A stretch of DNA of 64,000 bases from Paucidesulfovibrio longus DSM 6739 (GTDB taxonomy: Bacteria > Desulfobacterota > Desulfovibrionia > Desulfovibrionales > Desulfovibrionaceae): NCBI RefSeq assembly GCF_000420485.1, contig NZ_ATVA01000012.1:186001-250000 (forward strand). The letters are read 5' to 3'. Below, one piece after another: positions 15,865-26,441 of this stretch (the first letter of the stretch is position 1; each line of letters begins with the position of its first letter). The notes under the pieces are model-generated. The model saw only the letters and a program-made list of their open reading frames with translations, did no database searches and was not told the DNA's origin. The translations under genes were made by a program, and so were the position numbers.

Positions 15865-15876
15865 GTAGAGATGGGC

Positions 15877-16257
15877 TCAATACGAATTGCGTTTGATCAT
15901 CAACAAACCTTGATCGGGTTCAAAGGAGATCAGCGCCTGCAATTCGGCGGTGCCGTGCCGCAGCGGCTCCGTGAACTGCACGCCGAACTGGTCTCCGTCC
16001 TTCCAGCGAACGCTGCCTGTGAGCTCGGCAAGCTCTGTTTCGCGGGGGATGCCGAGAACGCGGATGGTCACGTCTTCGCCGGGTGAAAGCTGGGGAGGAT
16101 TGGCGATGTCGCGTGCCAGGAGAAGGCGCATGCCTCCCCGGCTGATGTCCACCAGGGAGGCATTGCAGGAATTGTTCGCTCTGCGGATTTCGCAGTTGCG
16201 GTTGTACCCGTAGGCGCGCAGGTACTTCCTGCGCTCTGCGGAGCTTGAAGGCCTCAT
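15877..16257 (-). CDS. PilZ-domain protein
   Basis: A 126-residue stand-alone PilZ protein, a likely cyclic di-GMP receptor. The N-terminal arginine motif is ERRKYLR and the second motif DISRGGMRL; both halves of the ligand site are present. The ATG at 16257 was chosen over an upstream TTG because GAGGAG lies six bases before it. It starts 20 bases after the stop of the haem-motif chemoreceptor and probably shares its transcript, which would join redox taxis with c-di-GMP control of motility. That link is inference. Confidence 0.82.
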   Translation of the reverse strand: MRPSSSAERRKYLRAYGYNRNCEIRRANNSCNASLVDISRGGMRLLLARDIANPPQLSPGEDVTIRVLGIPRETELAELTGSVRWKDGDQFGVQFTEPLRHGTAELQALISFEPDQGLLMIKRNSY

Positions 16258-16277
16258 TTCCAACTCCTCAAGCGTGC

Positions 16278-18296
16278 TTACTTGCGAAAGCCGGATACCA
16301 GTTCTGCCAGTTGCGTCGCCATGCTCGCCACTTCGCGGATGCGCGAGTTGGCCTCCTGGATGCCGCGCGACACTTCCTGGGAAAGGTTGCTGATTTCGTT
16401 GACGTTGTTGTTGATCTCGTCGCTGGTGGCGGACTGCTCCTCCGCAGCGGTGGCGATGTTGCGGACCATGTCCGCGATGAGGTCGGACTGGCTGACCACC
16501 TCGCCGAGCACCTGTCCTGCCTCTTCGGCCATCTTGGAGGTGCGGACCACGCGGCCCTGCGTGGTGTCCATTTCCTTGACCACGTCGGCGGTGGACTCCT
16601 GGATCAGGGCCACGGCGTCTTCCACTTCCTTGGTGGCGTGCATGGTCTTTTCCGCCAGCTTGCGCACCTCGTCCGCGACGACGGCGAAACCTCTCCCGGC
16701 CTCGCCCGCGCGGGCGGCCTCGATGGCCGCGTTGAGCGCCAGCAGGTTGGTCTGGTCGGCGATGTCGTTGATCACGGCCATGACCTGGCCGATGTTCTGG
16801 GCGCGCTGGGTCAGCTCGTGCAGGGTCTTGGCGGTGTCTTCCGTGGTGCGGGCGACGCCGTTGATCTCCTGGACCGTGCTCTGGACCACGCCGCCGCCGT
16901 CCTGGGCGACCTTGTTGGCCTTGTCCGCGGCTTCCGCGGTTTCCGAAGCGTTGCGGGCGACTTCCAGCACCGTGGAGTTCATTTCCTCCATGGCCGTGGC
17001 CACCCGGCCGGTCTGGTCCGCCGTGGAGTCCACGCCGCTGGTCAGGCTGTCCATCTGGCGCTGGAGCTCGTCCGAGGCCTTTTCCAGCGACATGGCTACG
17101 CTGGTGACCTCGTTGGCCACCTGGAGCAGGGCGGCCTGCTGCTGTTCGATGTCCCGGCGGTCCCGCTCTTCCTGGGAAAGGTCGATGAGCACGCCGATGG
17201 CCCCGACGACCTGGTTCTTGGCGTCGCGCAGGGGCGAGACTTCGTAGTGCAGGGGAAAGTCCACTCCGTCGTCGCGGGTGTAGCGCATGTTGCCGCTGTC
17301 CGACTGTCCGGAGGTGATGACCTGATTGGTGGCGCTGGTGCCGCCTTCGCCGAAGAACACCTCGGAAACGGTCCGGCCGAGCACGTCCTTGTCGCCCTTG
17401 CCGAGAATGGCCTTGAGCGGCGCGTTGACGAATTCGATGCGTTCCTGGCTGTCCGCCACGAACATGGGCACGATGATGCCCGAAAGCACGCTCTTGTTGT
17501 ATTGGAGCTGGTCCTTGATCTGGCGGACCATCTCGGAGAGGTCGTCGCCGAGGCGGCCCAGTTCGTCCGCGCCCGTGACCTGGAACTGGGCGTCGAGATT
17601 ACCGGCGCTGACCTTTTCCGTGGCCTCGGCGATGTCGCGGATCTTGTTGACCACGGCGAACTTGATGAACAGGAGCAGGGTGGCGATGAGGGCCAGCCCG
17701 CCCACGAGCGAAATTCCCGCCGCCTTGACCTGATTGCTGCGCAGGGTGTTGAACTGGTCGTCGACATGCTGGGCCACGACCATGCCGCCGAGAATCTCAC
17801 GGCTGCGGCCATGGCAGTGGTAGCATTCCGGAGCGTTCTTGATGGTGTTGATCTGCACGAAAAGGCGCTGGCCGTTCATCTCGATGAGCTTGCCTTCGGC
17901 GATGTCGTTCTGGAGGCTCTTGCGCACCAGTTCGGCCAGTCCGTCGTGATCCTCCTCGGCGTAGATGCTTTTGCGGACCGCGCCCGGCTCGGTGGAGTAG
18001 GCGATCTCCCCCTGGTAGTCGAACATGTGCGCCCGGATGTCGTCGTAGCGCGCGCCCAGGGAGTTGAACTGGGCCACGGTGCCTTCGTCGTCGCCGATGG
18101 ACATGGGTTTTTCCACGCCGAGGCGGAGCAGGTCCGAGGTCTTGGCAGCGGTCTGGTGCACGTCCTCCACGATCATGTCGTACTCCCAGAAGGAGTTGTA
18201 GACGAACAGTCCGATGAAGGCCGCAAGAATCAGGCCCGTGGTCAGGAACATCACCTTGATGCCGAGGGAACGCCGGAAGATGTGCAGCAGGTCCAT
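16278..18296 (-). CDS. Methyl-accepting chemotaxis protein with periplasmic haem c motif (DcrA-like)
   Basis: A 672-residue chemoreceptor. Transmembrane helices at about 15-35 and 193-215 frame a periplasmic domain with one haem c motif, CYHCH, at residues 158-162. Then come HAMP (about 215-270), PAS (about 285-400) and the signalling domain with its conserved hairpin ([19 protein letters not shown]). DcrA of Desulfovibrio vulgaris is an MCP with a periplasmic c-haem that senses oxygen or redox state; the same layout is seen here, though family membership is inferred from architecture. Directly upstream is a tetraheme cytochrome gene that may feed or compete for electrons at this sensor. Confidence 0.88.
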   Translation of the reverse strand: MDLLHIFRRSLGIKVMFLTTGLILAAFIGLFVYNSFWEYDMIVEDVHQTAAKTSDLLRLGVEKPMSIGDDEGTVAQFNSLGARYDDIRAHMFDYQGEIAYSTEPGAVRKSIYAEEDHDGLAELVRKSLQNDIAEGKLIEMNGQRLFVQINTIKNAPECYHCHGRSREILGGMVVAQHVDDQFNTLRSNQVKAAGISLVGGLALIATLLLFIKFAVVNKIRDIAEATEKVSAGNLDAQFQVTGADELGRLGDDLSEMVRQIKDQLQYNKSVLSGIIVPMFVADSQERIEFVNAPLKAILGKGDKDVLGRTVSEVFFGEGGTSATNQVITSGQSDSGNMRYTRDDGVDFPLHYEVSPLRDAKNQVVGAIGVLIDLSQEERDRRDIEQQQAALLQVANEVTSVAMSLEKASDELQRQMDSLTSGVDSTADQTGRVATAMEEMNSTVLEVARNASETAEAADKANKVAQDGGGVVQSTVQEINGVARTTEDTAKTLHELTQRAQNIGQVMAVINDIADQTNLLALNAAIEAARAGEAGRGFAVVADEVRKLAEKTMHATKEVEDAVALIQESTADVVKEMDTTQGRVVRTSKMAEEAGQVLGEVVSQSDLIADMVRNIATAAEEQSATSDEINNNVNEISNLSQEVSRGIQEANSRIREVASMATQLAELVSGFRK

Positions 18297-18305
18297 GTCG
18301 CCTCC

Positions 18306-18797
18306 TTAGTGGGCTCCGCCGAAGAGCATGGGCTTGAATCCGAAGCTGGCGACTCGTTCGGGATTGTGGCAGGTCTCGCAATCCTTGATGTCCAGATTGA
18401 CCTTGATGAAGGCGGGGTCGCCGCCCTCGTCCACATGCATGCTTCCGGGACCGTGGCAGACCTCGCAGCCCGCGTTGCCGAGCTCCGGAGTCTTTTCGAA
18501 GCTGATGAAGCCGCCCGGCTTGCCGTAGCCGGTGGCGTGGCAGGCGTAGCATTCCTGAAGCTCCGCAGGCGTCAGATCCTTGGCCATGGCCTTCACGGAT
18601 TCGCCCGAATGAGCCTTCTTGGAGAATTTGCTGTAGTTCTCGTACTCCTGCTCGTGGCAGTCCTTGCAGGCGGTTGATCCGATGTAGGTGGCGGTCTGGG
18701 TCTGCGCCTTGCCCGCGGGCAGGAGCAGGACGCAAATCAGCGCGGCAGTGGTGGCTGCCGCGCGGACAAGGATTTTGCGATGCGTATGCATGAACAT
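18306..18797 (-). CDS. Periplasmic tetraheme cytochrome c, c554-like
   Basis: A 163-residue exported cytochrome. A signal peptide (about 1-32) precedes four CxxCH motifs: CKDCH, CYACH, CEVCH and CETCH. Spacing and the GSMHVDEGG segment resemble cytochrome c554 / NapC-like multihaem families. The mature chain has only three other His (KKAH, GSMH, and the C-terminal GAH), so at least one haem likely lacks a His sixth ligand and may be open to a small ligand. ATG at 18797 has AGGGG just upstream; 18791 is an alternative. It lies 9 bases before the chemoreceptor gene. Confidence 0.83.
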   Translation of the reverse strand: MFMHTHRKILVRAAATTAALICVLLLPAGKAQTQTATYIGSTACKDCHEQEYENYSKFSKKAHSGESVKAMAKDLTPAELQECYACHATGYGKPGGFISFEKTPELGNAGCEVCHGPGSMHVDEGGDPAFIKVNLDIKDCETCHNPERVASFGFKPMLFGGAH

Positions 18798-18907
18798 TTT
18801 CCCCTGCTCAGGATGAGAAGTATTCCTGATTCGTGAAATTATGCGCAAGCATACGCGCTTTAACGGCATCGGTAAAGGGGGCGAACCGCGAAACCGTTAC
18901 GTTTTTG

Positions 18908-21901
18908 CTACCAATCCAGGGTCGCTTTGAACGCGCGCGCCAAATTCGCCACATCCTCGGAAAGGAGTTCGTTGCCCGAAAGACCCACCCGCAGGGGGCC
19001 GTTCGCGGTTTCGCCCAGGCAGGCCAGCGCCTGCCCCCGGAAGAGCGCCTCGAACGCGGAGCGGTTCTCCTTGCGCACGGTCACGAGCAGTCGGCTGGCG
19101 GATTCCGAATAGAGCAGGGAGGTGGCGCTCAGCCCGGTTTCGGCGGGCGCGTCCGTAAGGTCGAGCTGCGCGCCCAGGCGTCCGGCAAGGGCCATTTCCG
19201 CCAGGGCCACGGCCAGGCCGCCGTCCGAGCAGTCGTGACAGGAGGTGACCAGACCTTCCTGGGCCGCTTCGAACATGGCGAGATAGCGTTCGCGGGCGGA
19301 AAGCAGGTCCACCTGGGGCACGCGGGCCGAGGAGAAGCCCAGCTCGCCGGCGACTTCAGAGGCGCCCAGCTCGCCGCGCGTCAGGCCGAGAACATAGACC
19401 AGCTCCCCGGCGCTCTTGAAGTCCGAGGTCAGGCACTTGTTCACGTCCGGGATCACGCCGATGACGGAATAGAGCACGGTGGGCGGGATGGATATCTTGA
19501 CGCCGCCGCCCTTGTAGTCGTTCTTCATGGAGTCCTTGCCGGACACGCAGGGCACGCCGAATCCCTGGCAGAAGTGCGCCAGGGCCTCGTTGGCCCGCAC
19601 GAGCTGCGCCAGCTTGTAGCGTCCGTCCGGGGTGGACTCGCTCTCCACGGGGTCGCACCAGCAGAAGTTGTCCACGCCGGCCATGTAGCGCAGGTCGCCG
19701 CCCACGGCCACGGCGTTGCGGATGGCCTCGTCGATGGCGCAGGCCATCATCCAGTAGGCGTCGATGTCGGAGTAGCGCGGGCAGATGCCGTGGGACACGA
19801 CCAGGCCGCGCTCCGAGTCCAGCTGGGGGCGCAGCACGCCCGCGTCGGACGGGCCGTCCGCCTTGACGCCGATCATGGGCTTGACCGCGCTGCGGCCCTG
19901 CACCTCGTGGTCGTACTGGCGGACGAGATATTCCTTGGAGCAGATGTTCAGGCGGCCGAGCATGCGCTTGAGCAGCGCGCCGTGGTCCTCGACCTCGGGC
20001 ACGGGCTCGTCCTTGATCTCCGGCTTGGCCCAGCGGGCGCTGAGCCGCATCTGGGGCACGCCGTCGTGCAGGAAGTCCATGTCCAGGCAGGTCACGATCT
20101 TGTCGTTGTAGCGGACGAGATATTTGCCCTTGTCGTCGAAGGTGCCCAGGGGCGTGGACTCCACGCCCATCTCCGCGGAGAGCGCCAGGAATTCGTCCAG
20201 CTTTTCGGGCGGCACGGCCATGGTCATGCGTTCCTGGGCCTCGGAAATGAGGATCTCCCAGGGGCGCAGGCCGTCGTACTTCAGCGGGGCCTTGGCCAGG
20301 TCCATGTCGAATCCACCGCTGTCCTGGGCCATCTCGCCCACGGAGGAGGACAGGCCGCCCGCTCCGTTGTCCGTGATGGCGTTGTACAGGCCGAGGTCGC
20401 GTGCGCGCATCAGGAAGTCGTACATCCGGCGCTGGGTGATGGGGTCGCCGATCTGCACGGCCGTGGCGGGCGAGCCCTCGTGCAGCTCCTCCGAGGAAAA
20501 GGTCGCGCCGTGGATGCCGTCCTTGCCGATGCGGCCGCCGGACATGACGATCACGTCGCCGACCTCGGCCTTCTTTTCGTGGCTCGGCCGTCCCGTGACC
20601 TTGGCGGGCAGGGTGCCGATGGTGCCGCAATAGACCAGGGGCTTGCCCAGGTAGCGTTCGTCGAAGACCACGGAACCGTTCACCGTGGGGATGCCGGACT
20701 TGTTGCCGCCGTGCTCCACGCCCTCGCGCACGCCCTCGAACACGCGGCGCGGGTGCAGCAGCCGGGGCGGCAGCTCGCCTTCATGGAAGGGCGAGGCGAA
20801 GCAGAACACGTCCGTGTTGCAGAGCAGGTTCGCGCCCAGGCCCGTGCCCATGGGGTCGCGGTTCACGCCCACGATGCCCGTGAGCGCTCCGCCGTAGGGG
20901 TCGAGGGCCGAGGGCGAGTTGTGCGTTTCCATCTTCACGCACACGGAAAGATCGTCCGAAAATTTGATCACGCCCGCGTTGTCCTTGAACACGGACAGGC
21001 AGAAGTCGCCGTGGGGGCCGTTTTCGGCCTTGGCCTTGCGCAGCACCTTGGTGCTGTCCTGGATGTAGCTCTTGAAGAGCGAGTCCACGACGCCGCGGCG
21101 TCCCTGTTCGGCGTTCTCGTAGTCGATGCGCGCCGTGAAGATCTTGTGCTTGCAGTGTTCGGACCAGGTCTGGGCCAGGACTTCCAGCTCCGCGTCCGTG
21201 GGGTCGGCGGGCAGGCCCAGGGCGGCGCGCTCGGCGCGGATGTCGGGGGCCGCGTAGTAGTCGCGGATGCGGTGCAGTTCTTCCAGGGAGAGGGCCAGGG
21301 TGTTGGCCCGGCTGAAGGCCATGAGCTGCTCGTCGCTCATGGTCGAGAGGGGAATCACGGCGACCTCGTCGCAGGATTCGCCCGTGACGCGCGCGGCGCG
21401 GGCCTCGAAGCCCGGCTCGGCCTGCCACTGCGCGGCGGACTTGTATTCGAAGCGCTGGATCAGCTCGTTGGCCAGCAGGTCTTTGGCGATGCTGCGCACG
21501 GCCTCTTCCCCGTCCACGCCGGAGAGCAGGTACTGCGTCGAGGTGTAGATCTTCAGCGCCGCAGCCGCTTCGCCCTTGAGGCCGAGCACCAGGGCCACGG
21601 TTTCCGTGGCGGTGCGGCCTTCGTTGTCCGTGACGCCGGGGCGGAAGCCCACTTCCAGCACCCAGTCGAAGCCCTCGGCCAGCGGCGAAAGGGAAATTTC
21701 GTGCAGAACGGGGTCGTGCAGCGCGCCCGCTTCCAGCACCGTTGCGACCTGCCGCTCGGAAAGGCCCTCCACGGTGAACACGCGCACCGTGCGCGCCTGT
21801 TCCACGGACCGTCCCAACTCCTCGCGCACCTTGCGCGCGACCTTTTCACCATGCACGTCGCGGACGTGCCGCTTGAGTCCCACTTCCACCCGGAACAGCA
21901 T
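18908..21901 (-). CDS. purL: FGAM synthase, fused PurS-PurL without glutaminase domain
   Basis: About 997 residues. Step four of purine synthesis: ATP-dependent amidation of FGAR. The N-terminal about 180 residues look like two PurS-type modules (FRPGVTDNEGRTATETV, LLANELIQRFEY); the rest is PurL with TWSEHCKHKIF, the repeated AIR-synthase halves and a terminal GNELL. No class I glutaminase triad is present at the C-terminus, so a separate PurQ must supply ammonia. The ATG at 21901 is preferred to 21928 since GGGGAGAG lies upstream. It follows the polyprenyl synthase by 27 bases. Confidence 0.9.
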   Translation of the reverse strand: MLFRVEVGLKRHVRDVHGEKVARKVREELGRSVEQARTVRVFTVEGLSERQVATVLEAGALHDPVLHEISLSPLAEGFDWVLEVGFRPGVTDNEGRTATETVALVLGLKGEAAAALKIYTSTQYLLSGVDGEEAVRSIAKDLLANELIQRFEYKSAAQWQAEPGFEARAARVTGESCDEVAVIPLSTMSDEQLMAFSRANTLALSLEELHRIRDYYAAPDIRAERAALGLPADPTDAELEVLAQTWSEHCKHKIFTARIDYENAEQGRRGVVDSLFKSYIQDSTKVLRKAKAENGPHGDFCLSVFKDNAGVIKFSDDLSVCVKMETHNSPSALDPYGGALTGIVGVNRDPMGTGLGANLLCNTDVFCFASPFHEGELPPRLLHPRRVFEGVREGVEHGGNKSGIPTVNGSVVFDERYLGKPLVYCGTIGTLPAKVTGRPSHEKKAEVGDVIVMSGGRIGKDGIHGATFSSEELHEGSPATAVQIGDPITQRRMYDFLMRARDLGLYNAITDNGAGGLSSSVGEMAQDSGGFDMDLAKAPLKYDGLRPWEILISEAQERMTMAVPPEKLDEFLALSAEMGVESTPLGTFDDKGKYLVRYNDKIVTCLDMDFLHDGVPQMRLSARWAKPEIKDEPVPEVEDHGALLKRMLGRLNICSKEYLVRQYDHEVQGRSAVKPMIGVKADGPSDAGVLRPQLDSERGLVVSHGICPRYSDIDAYWMMACAIDEAIRNAVAVGGDLRYMAGVDNFCWCDPVESESTPDGRYKLAQLVRANEALAHFCQGFGVPCVSGKDSMKNDYKGGGVKISIPPTVLYSVIGVIPDVNKCLTSDFKSAGELVYVLGLTRGELGASEVAGELGFSSARVPQVDLLSARERYLAMFEAAQEGLVTSCHDCSDGGLAVALAEMALAGRLGAQLDLTDAPAETGLSATSLLYSESASRLLVTVRKENRSAFEALFRGQALACLGETANGPLRVGLSGNELLSEDVANLARAFKATLDW

Positions 21902-21928
21902 TGCTCTCTCCCCGGTTTGCTGAATCAA

Positions 21929-22906
21929 TTATTTCTTGCGCGAAAGGACGAAATCCGCGGCCAGGGAGAGCACGAGGCGCTCCTCGCAGTCCGGCAGCCC
22001 GGCCAGGGATTCTTTCGCTTTGGCAACATACTCGGCGGCGGCGTCGCGGGTGCGCCCCGCGTAGCCGCCTTCGCGGATCATGCCCAGGATGCGCTTCTGG
22101 CCCGCCTCGTCCAGCCCGCCGGAGCGGATGCTCGCGAGCAGAGGCTCGGCATCCTGCGGCCCCATGTCTTCGAAAAGATGTATCAGCGGCAAGGTGATCT
22201 TGCCTTCCCGCAGGTCGCCGCCTTCGGGCTTGCCCATGGTGCTGGTGGGCGAAACATAGTCCAGGGCGTCGTCCACGAGCTGGAAAGCGATGCCCAGGTT
22301 CAGGCCGTATGCTCCGGCGACGTCCTCCACGCTGCGGTCCGGGCTGGCCACGGCGGCGCCGCAGCGGCAGGCCGTCTCGATCAGGCGCGCGGTCTTGCCG
22401 ATGATGATGCGCATGTACAGGTCGCGATCGACGATCGGTTCCGAAAGGCTGGCGATCTCGAGCACCTCGCCTTCGGCCGTGGCCATGATGCCCTCGGCCA
22501 GCAGCCAGCTCACGCGCGGAACTTCGTACTGCGCGCCGAGCCGGTTGGCCAGGGCCAGGAGGAGGTCGCCCGCGAGCACGGACTGGGTGGTGCCGAAGGC
22601 CACGTGCGCGGCGGTTTTTCCGCGCCGCAGGTCCGCGTCGTCCAGGATGTCGTCGTGGATCAGCGTGGCGGAGTGGAGCATTTCCAGGGCGCAGGCCAGG
22701 GGCAGGATGTTCCCGCCGTAGCCGAGGGCGCGGGCCGTGCAGATGGTCAGCACGGGGCGGATGCGCTTGCCCGGACCGAGCAGCACGTGGCGCGAGACAT
22801 CCCGCACCAGGCCGTTCAGCTTGGCGGTTTCCGTATCGAGAAATTCGTTCACGCCGGGCAGTTCGGCGTCGAAGTAGGCGAGAAGTCGGTTCATGTCCTG
22901 TCGCAT
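21929..22906 (-). CDS. Long-chain trans-polyprenyl diphosphate synthase
   Basis: A 325-residue isoprenyl diphosphate synthase making the menaquinone side chain. The first aspartate motif is DDILDD (85-90) in LIHDDILDDADLRRG, the second is QLVDDALDY near 214, and GKRIRP binds IPP. The residues before the first motif are bulky enough for a long product, but chain length cannot be fixed by eye. It lies in a run with mqnB and, further up, ubiE, which points to quinone rather than other prenyl products. Confidence 0.9.
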   Translation of the reverse strand: MRQDMNRLLAYFDAELPGVNEFLDTETAKLNGLVRDVSRHVLLGPGKRIRPVLTICTARALGYGGNILPLACALEMLHSATLIHDDILDDADLRRGKTAAHVAFGTTQSVLAGDLLLALANRLGAQYEVPRVSWLLAEGIMATAEGEVLEIASLSEPIVDRDLYMRIIIGKTARLIETACRCGAAVASPDRSVEDVAGAYGLNLGIAFQLVDDALDYVSPTSTMGKPEGGDLREGKITLPLIHLFEDMGPQDAEPLLASIRSGGLDEAGQKRILGMIREGGYAGRTRDAAAEYVAKAKESLAGLPDCEERLVLSLAADFVLSRKK

Positions 22907-22971
22907 TGCTGTGGTTCTGGCGGGAGCCGGGAGCCCAGACTACCTGCGCGCGGCGTGGAAATCCAGTGCTT

Positions 22972-23676
22972 TCAGCCCAGCAGCCCGGCCGCTGCCCTGC
23001 CCAGGGACTCCAGCGCGCCGGCCAGGTTCCAGTCGGCCGCCGCGCGCGAGCCCACCCGGTTGGAAACGGACCGCAATTCCAGAAACGGCAGCCCGGCCTG
23101 GAAGCATCCGTAGGCCAGGGCGAATCCTTCCATGTTTTCCAGGTCGGCGCCGTATTCGCGGCGCAGGCTTGCCGCGCGCTGCGGGGAAGTCGTCACGGAG
23201 CTGACGCTCAGGCTGGCGGCCCGCTTCCAGGCGGCGTCGGGCCGCAGGCGCATGGCTTTGGCCGCATGGTCCGGATCGAGGTCCAGCCTGTCCCAGACCG
23301 CGTCCTCCGCGTCTCTGTCCCCCCAGAGCGGAAAACGGAGCGCCCGCGCATCCGCGCCCGCGCCGTGTTCGCGCGCAAGGCCGTATTCCGGCCAGATTTC
23401 CCGGACCGCCAGGGCCGCGCTCCCCAGGGGCAGCGCGTCCGTGTCGAACGCGCCCGCCACCCCGAAGTTGACCGCGCCCTCCAGGCCGGGCAGGGCCAAG
23501 GCCCGGCCCAGGGCCAGGGCCGCGTTGACCAGTCCCACTCCCGCGACCAGCAGCGCGGCCTCCCTCCCGGCCACGCGCCACGACTCGGCCACGCCCTGCC
23601 TCAGGGGCGGCAGCGCCCCGAAAGGCGCAAGCGCGGAATGCATTTCGCGCTGCGTGGCCGTGACGAAGAGCAGCAT
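22972..23676 (-). CDS. mqnB: Futalosine hydrolase
   Basis: A 234-residue nucleoside-phosphorylase-like hydrolase of the futalosine pathway, cleaving futalosine to dehypoxanthine futalosine on the way to menaquinone. The N-terminus MLLFVTATQREM, the central GVGLVNAA, VNFGVAGAF and the ADLENMEGFALAYG motif with catalytic Asp/Glu match the family. The true start (ATG 23676) gives the normal length; a longer open reading simply runs into the upstream gene. It starts 11 bases after the dehydrogenase stop. Confidence 0.88.
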   Translation of the reverse strand: MLLFVTATQREMHSALAPFGALPPLRQGVAESWRVAGREAALLVAGVGLVNAALALGRALALPGLEGAVNFGVAGAFDTDALPLGSAALAVREIWPEYGLAREHGAGADARALRFPLWGDRDAEDAVWDRLDLDPDHAAKAMRLRPDAAWKRAASLSVSSVTTSPQRAASLRREYGADLENMEGFALAYGCFQAGLPFLELRSVSNRVGSRAAADWNLAGALESLGRAAAGLLG

Positions 23677-23687
23677 GTCTTGCGCTG

Positions 23688-25010
<1,323 letters not shown>

Positions 25011-25071
25011 GGGTAACTCCGCTTCGTTATTGACTGTGGACATCCGGGCGTGGCCCGGCTAGTCTCGAAGA

Positions 25072-25269
25072 ATGCACATCGATTGGCAATTCCTGCTGGG
25101 AGCGGTCGGGCTCGCCTTCGCCATGGAGGGAGCCGTCTATTTCCTTTTTGCCGAGCGCATGCCCCGCATGCTCGCCATGCTGGCCGAGCAGGGACCGGGC
25201 GCACTGCGCGGCATGGGCTTTTTCGCCATGCTGCTCGGCCTGTTGCTGCTGTATCTCGTCCGCAGCTAG
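25072..25269 (+). CDS. DUF2065 small membrane protein
   Basis: A 65-residue inner-membrane protein of the YjeT/DUF2065 kind with two hydrophobic segments (about 6-26 and 46-64) joined by a positively charged loop containing FAERMPRML. Function in the family is unknown. It is transcribed divergently from the sugar dehydrogenase and converges on ubiE, whose stop it overlaps by four bases. No terminator follows at once; the next plus-strand hairpin is about 1 kb on, so its transcript may run antisense to ubiE. Confidence 0.8.
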   Translation: MHIDWQFLLGAVGLAFAMEGAVYFLFAERMPRMLAMLAEQGPGALRGMGFFAMLLGLLLLYLVRS

Positions 25270-26051
25270 TCCGCCGTTATTTTCGATTCCTGCTCCACTT
25301 CCGCCGCGCCCGCCTTTTCCGCAACGTGGATGAACACGATGCCGGAGCAGAGCGGCACGTGGGTCACGCGGGCGAATCCCGCCGCGAGGATCTCGTCCTC
25401 CAGGGTGCGCTCGTCCGGGAAGGATTTGATCGTGTCCGCAAGATAGCGATAGGCTCCGCTGTCGCCGGAGACGATCCGGCCGATGCCGGGGAGCAGCTTG
25501 TCGAGATAAAAATTGTACAGCCCCTTCCAGACACGGCGGCTGCCCGTACCGAACTCCAGGACGCAGAACCTCGCGCCGGGCTTGAGCACGCGCAGCACCT
25601 CGCGCCAGGCATCCTCGCGCGGCTTGATGTTGCGGATGCCGAAGGCGATGGTCGCTCCGTCCACGCTGGCGTCGGGCAGGGGCAGGCAGCGCCCGTCGGC
25701 CTGCACGGGAAAGATGCGGCCCTCGCGCGCGTCCTTGATTTTCTTGCGCGCGCCCTCGGCGAGCATGGGCAGGGCGAAATCCAGGGCCAGCACCTTGTTT
25801 TCCGGGTATTGGCGCAGCAGTTCCGTGGAAACGTCGAGAGTGCCGGCGGCGAGATCGAGCAGCGGCCCCCTGCCCACCGGGCGGACAAGGCGCGCCAGCC
25901 GGTAGCGCCAGAGATAGTCCTGGCCCAGGCTGAGCACGTGGTTGAGCAGGTCGTACCAGGGGGCGATGCGGCCGAACATGTCGGCCACGTTGCGGCCATG
26001 CGTGCGGTGGTCCTCTGCGGCGGCCTCAAAGCCGCGGTCGGGGCGTCCCAT
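25266..26051 (-). CDS. ubiE: Demethylmenaquinone methyltransferase
   Basis: A 261-residue SAM methyltransferase of the UbiE/MenG family for the last step of menaquinone synthesis. Motif I is LLDLAAGTLDVS, the post-I acidic residue lies in LALDFALPML, and the family signatures IAPWYDLLNHVLSLG and AFGIRNIKPREDA are intact. The ATG at 26051 lies two bases after the stop of a 57-residue ORF, implying coupling. With mqnB and the prenyl synthase it forms a loose menaquinone cluster. Confidence 0.92.
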   Translation of the reverse strand: MGRPDRGFEAAAEDHRTHGRNVADMFGRIAPWYDLLNHVLSLGQDYLWRYRLARLVRPVGRGPLLDLAAGTLDVSTELLRQYPENKVLALDFALPMLAEGARKKIKDAREGRIFPVQADGRCLPLPDASVDGATIAFGIRNIKPREDAWREVLRVLKPGARFCVLEFGTGSRRVWKGLYNFYLDKLLPGIGRIVSGDSGAYRYLADTIKSFPDERTLEDEILAAGFARVTHVPLCSGIVFIHVAEKAGAAEVEQESKITAD

Positions 26052-26053
26052 GG

Positions 26054-26227
26054 TCAGGAACGTTCCTCCGCTTCCTCGCCGTCGTGCCGGGCCACGGTTT
26101 CGTGGATGGCGTCGTAGATCAGGCTGAAGTTCTCGCCGAAGTTGCCTGGCGAGATGCGTCCGACCTCGATGAACTTGATCACCACTTCCTTGGCCACCTG
26201 GAGAATGTTCTTGTCGATCTTTTCCAC
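26054..26227 (-). CDS. Small hypothetical protein, 57 residues, upstream of ubiE
   Basis: A short gene read by eye: GTG start at 26227 with AGGGAG seven bases upstream, then an amphipathic, probably helical protein (VEKIDKNILQ, VVIKFIEVGRIS, an acidic tail GEEAEERS). Its stop is two bases before the ubiE ATG. I do not recognise the family. The good ribosome site, tight junction and lack of any other gene here argue that it is translated. No membrane segment or metal motif is visible. Confidence 0.6.
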   Translation of the reverse strand: MEKIDKNILQVAKEVVIKFIEVGRISPGNFGENFSLIYDAIHETVARHDGEEAEERS

Positions 26228-26321
26228 GTGAATCTCCCTGGTCGGGTTGGAAAACCCGCCCGGTGGGAAATGGTCCTGACCGCGTGATCAAGAGCCCCGG
26301 GCGGGGAAACAGAAAGGAACC

Positions 26322-26342
26322 GGAAGGGCCCCTTCCTTTTTT
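26322..26342 (+). terminator. Plus-strand terminator-like hairpin
   Basis: GGAAGG-GCC-CCTTCC followed by T6 reads as an intrinsic terminator on the plus strand, although the only plus-strand gene before it is DUF2065, about 1 kb away. Confidence 0.5.
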
Positions 26343-26390
26343 GCGGCCTTTAGCATGCGCGGCACTGGTTCGTCGAGCGGCGCATGGGCG

Positions 26391-26426
26391 AAAAAAAAAG
26401 ACGCCCGCAACGGGGTCGCGGGCGCC
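26391..26426 (-). terminator. Terminator of the acidic-repeat gene
   Basis: A 9-bp stem GACGCCCGC/GCGGGCGCC (one mismatch) with T9 on the minus strand, 16 bases past the stop. Confidence 0.85.
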
Positions 26427-26441
26427 GTGAAACGTCGGGGT

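Noticed and set aside
18833-23113. An open reading of 1426 residues on the plus strand opposite purL and the prenyl synthase
   Set aside because: Antisense to clear enzymes, with His/Gly/Ala-rich low-information sequence and no ribosome site or domain.
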